Source of the DNA: Amphibalanus amphitrite
Lineage: Eukaryota; Arthropoda; Thecostraca; Balanomorpha; Balanidae
Assembly (NCBI RefSeq): GCF_019059575.1
Contig: NW_024881600.1
Coordinates: forward strand, 744,001-808,000
Direction of reading: 5' to 3'
DNA: 64,000 nucleotides
In this document: positions 61,799 through 64,000 of the stretch, piece by piece
Numbering within the stretch: the first letter of the stretch is position 1
How the letters are laid out: each line of letters begins with the position of its first letter
The notes under the pieces: generated by a model
Told to the model about the DNA's origin: nothing
Seen by the model: the letters and a program-made list of their open reading frames with translations, nothing else
Database searches by the model: none
Made by a program: the position numbers and the translations under genes

Positions 61799-62620
61799 AG
61801 GGGCTCCGCCACAGGGGGGTACGCGGGGGTCCGGACCCCCTCAATAATTTACCTGGGGGGTACAGTACCCCCCAATATTCCGAATACCTATAAGCTTGTT
61901 TTCGCGTAAGAATGACTAATTCATTCAAAGAATGTGTTGAATAATTTAGAATGTGTTGACAGTCGCAAAGCTAAGGATTGGAATTTAAGATCTAGAAATG
62001 TAGGGAACCCTTCATGTTGTGACACACGAAGTGCTGAACACTTGCCGACCTTTATGTACGAGAGTGTCATTATAATACCATTTTAGTATAATAATGGCCT
62101 CGGGGACAAAAGAGCTTCAAATCGATCTGAGAATCCTCTTTCCATGTGAGGTCACCCGATAGTGTTGGGAGGGGGGGGGCTAAGCCGGTCTTTCGAGCAC
62201 CATACACTGAAAAAAACTTACTCCCCATTTTCTAATTTTAGAATGCCAAAAAGCACTCCTGCAATCGAATAATTTTATGACCTGGCATAAGCGCCTAAAA
62301 TGGGGAGTTTTGGGGAATAAAACTAGCATATAGAATATATTTAGTATCCGAACGCTTATATCATTCGTGCTAGGGAGTAATTTTATGACGGAGGATAAAA
62401 GTATGCTATCTTTGGATAAAATTACACCAGATGATAATTTTATTAACTTAATACTAAAATTACTCCCATTCGGGGAATAATATTGCCATGCCAAAAAGCA
62501 CTCCTTTTTTCGATAATTTTACCCCGGAGTAACTCCCCGGTAAAATCAAGCCCCGGTGTAAAAGTACCACCCCTGATAATGCGGGGTGATGTGATAATAT
62601 TATGACCAAGTGTAAAATAA
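61799..62620. other. Transposon-end-like sequences right of copy B
   Basis: caggggctccgccacagggg and gggggtccggacccccc at 61799-61850 resemble the start of a hAT-type element, but no matching right end was found. Near 62208, cactgaaaaaaacttactcc resembles another MITE end. Repeated actccccatttt/cggggaataat phrases follow to about 62590. No coding sequence. Confidence 0.4.
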
Positions 62621-62861
62621 GGAATGCATTTAAACAATGTATTGAAACACCAACAATTGATTAACGAATGGTACCTGAGCATCAGCAGGTACATCTTAAT
62701 TTGGACGCACTTCCAGTGATGGCGCATTGCGGCCGACAGGGACGTAATTTTGCTTCCTAGTTGAGAAGCGGCGTCTCAACTGGGAGGCAAAACTTCGTCT
62801 CTGCCGGCCGCAATGCGAAATCACTGGAAGGACGTTCAAGGTCACAACTCACAAGGGCGTT

Positions 62862-63165
62862 ATGGTTAACACTGAGGCTAACGCATAACATCTGCGCACA
62901 GAACCACCGCAACGGATGGCAGATAAAACGAGCGTGTATGGTTAACACTGAGGCTAACGAATAACATCTGCGCACAGAACCACCGCCACGGATGGCAGAT
63001 AAAACGAGCGTGTATGGTTAACACTGAGGCTAACGAATAACATCTGCGCACAGAACCACCGCCACGGATGGCAGATAAAACGAGCGTGTATGGTTAACAC
63101 TGAGGCTAACGAATAACATCTGCGCACAGAATCACCGCCACGGATGACATATAAAACGAGCGTGA
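62862..63165. repeat. 76-bp tandem repeat, four units
   Basis: The string atggttaacactgaggctaa starts at 62862, 62938, 63014 and 63090, exactly 76 bases apart, with only a few changes. It is young or homogenised and yields short false ORFs on both strands. Confidence 0.93.
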
Positions 63166-63304
63166 CCTGGGCTATGAAAGACGTACTGAGACTCATTGAC
63201 GTACTGAGACCGCCGCAGCTGAATTAGTCATAATACAGAGGCTCCAGTAGTGTGAGCCACACGTTGCGAGTCACTTGAGCCACAGGTGAGCCACAAGTCA
63301 CGAG

Positions 63305-63672
63305 TCACTTGAACCACAGGTGAGCCACAGGTCGCCAGTCATTCGAAGTGGGCATCTCCGATGCTGGTTCTACACTACCTGGGTAACCTCCCACACCTTC
63401 TGTGATAAGCCAGATAGGTTTACATCGAATCCCACACTCCGTATAAAGAATCTCGAACAGGGCCCTGCAGGGCCCCGTGAACTTTTTGTAGAAGACAGCG
63501 TGGGCGGCCGTCATTAGGGCCACGGTCTCCAACCTGGTGGCCGGCAGTTGGCAGACCACCACACCGTCCACCGATAGTTCCTCACCTGCCTGACGAACCC
63601 CGTTTCTCGGATCCGCCAAGGTGCCAATGGTTGTTCCACAACCATAGGCAAGTAGAGCTAGCAGCTCGTCGT
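63305..63672 (-). CDS. Putative exon of an unrecognised gene
   Basis: On the minus strand an acceptor (cttttt cacggcag) at 63673 precedes an open stretch of about 122 codons to TGA at 63305. The first part (DDELLALLAYGCGTTIGTL, then VVVCQLPATRLETVALM and HAVFYKKFTG) has coding-like composition in AT-rich surroundings. Donor-like sites occur at 63586/63585 (GGCAG/GTGAGG) and 63379/63378 (CCCAG/GTAGTG), so the true exon may be shorter. I do not recognise the family; the gene would continue beyond 64000. Confidence 0.35.
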
Positions 63673-64000
63673 CTGCCGTGAAAAAGAATATTGCAGTCAG
63701 TTGGCATCAATGCATATCGTACAAATAAACGTAAAGGAAACCTAGGAGAGAAACAAGGAACCGCGTTCGTACAGTAGCTGGCTATGCCATCTACAGTATC
63801 TGGAGACGATTCTTCGCTTCTTCCTGATTTCTTTTCACTCTCAAAATCGTAGTACGATGCGTAGTACGTTTGCGTAGTACGATACACTCTTACAACTAAA
63901 CGTGGTGCATAAGTGCAAAATAATTATACGTCGTTAAAATATTTCAGTGAAATAAGAAATTAGTACCCGATGTTCCGCTGTCATGGTTAAGTATGGAGTG
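63673..64000. other. Right edge, no feature seen
   Basis: AT-rich sequence with a short gtagtacgat repeat near 63850-63890. It may be an intron if the upstream exon call is right. Confidence 0.35.

Overview
The window is nuclear DNA from a eukaryote. Genes are split by GT-AG introns and use GC-rich codons, and they sit in AT-richer DNA full of non-autonomous transposons and minisatellites. An arthropod is likely; a barnacle or other crustacean would fit the GC-rich coding style, but that is inference. I see no bacterial operon, CRISPR array, tRNA or rRNA.

Genic part (about 1-33 kb). A single-exon SULT4A1-like sulfotransferase lies on the minus strand at 591-1511. A 20-exon minus-strand gene at 6861-32878 reads as serine/threonine kinase 11-interacting protein (STK11IP/LIP1). 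It has N-terminal leucine-rich repeats, a CxxC...CPNC zinc ribbon and C-terminal PH-like segments. All 19 introns have GT-AG ends and all 20 exons join in frame, giving 1322 residues. Intron 16 of this gene (11390-19752) holds a complete five-exon plus-strand gene (12931-19483). That gene encodes a 1433-residue secreted trypsin-like serine protease with a very long low-complexity, mucin-like N-terminal region.

The most unusual signal in the genic part is a set of short tandem duplications laid across splice sites. Each repeat carries a splice donor or acceptor plus the adjoining exon bases. They occur at six splice sites: STK11IP exons 17 and 20 (acceptors), protease exons 2 and 3 (donors), and protease exon 4 (both ends). 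The result is runs of two to six consecutive splice-site copies.

Repeat part (about 33-63 kb). I find no convincing gene. In order it holds: CpG-rich islands; three tandem copies of a 2.4-kb macrosatellite, each ending in a GC-rich 37-bp array; a 2.0-kb inverted-repeat element containing about 14 tandem AGGTCA direct repeats spaced by 3 bp; a 278-bp foldback with a 12-bp target duplication; and two abutting copies of an element of about 3.6 kb flanked by GTAC. A family of elements with termini CCCGCG or CCCTCG, most of them flanked by TTAA (piggyBac-like), has inserted throughout, including nested copies inside STK11IP intron 11. Because several repeats are present as paralogous copies, insertions can be read against an empty site within this window. 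This is clear for a piggyBac-like element (TTAA) and for a hAT-like element (8-bp CTGGAAAG).

Right edge. A 76-bp tandem repeat (62862-63165) is followed by a coding-like minus-strand stretch of unknown identity (63305-63672) that may belong to a gene continuing beyond the window.
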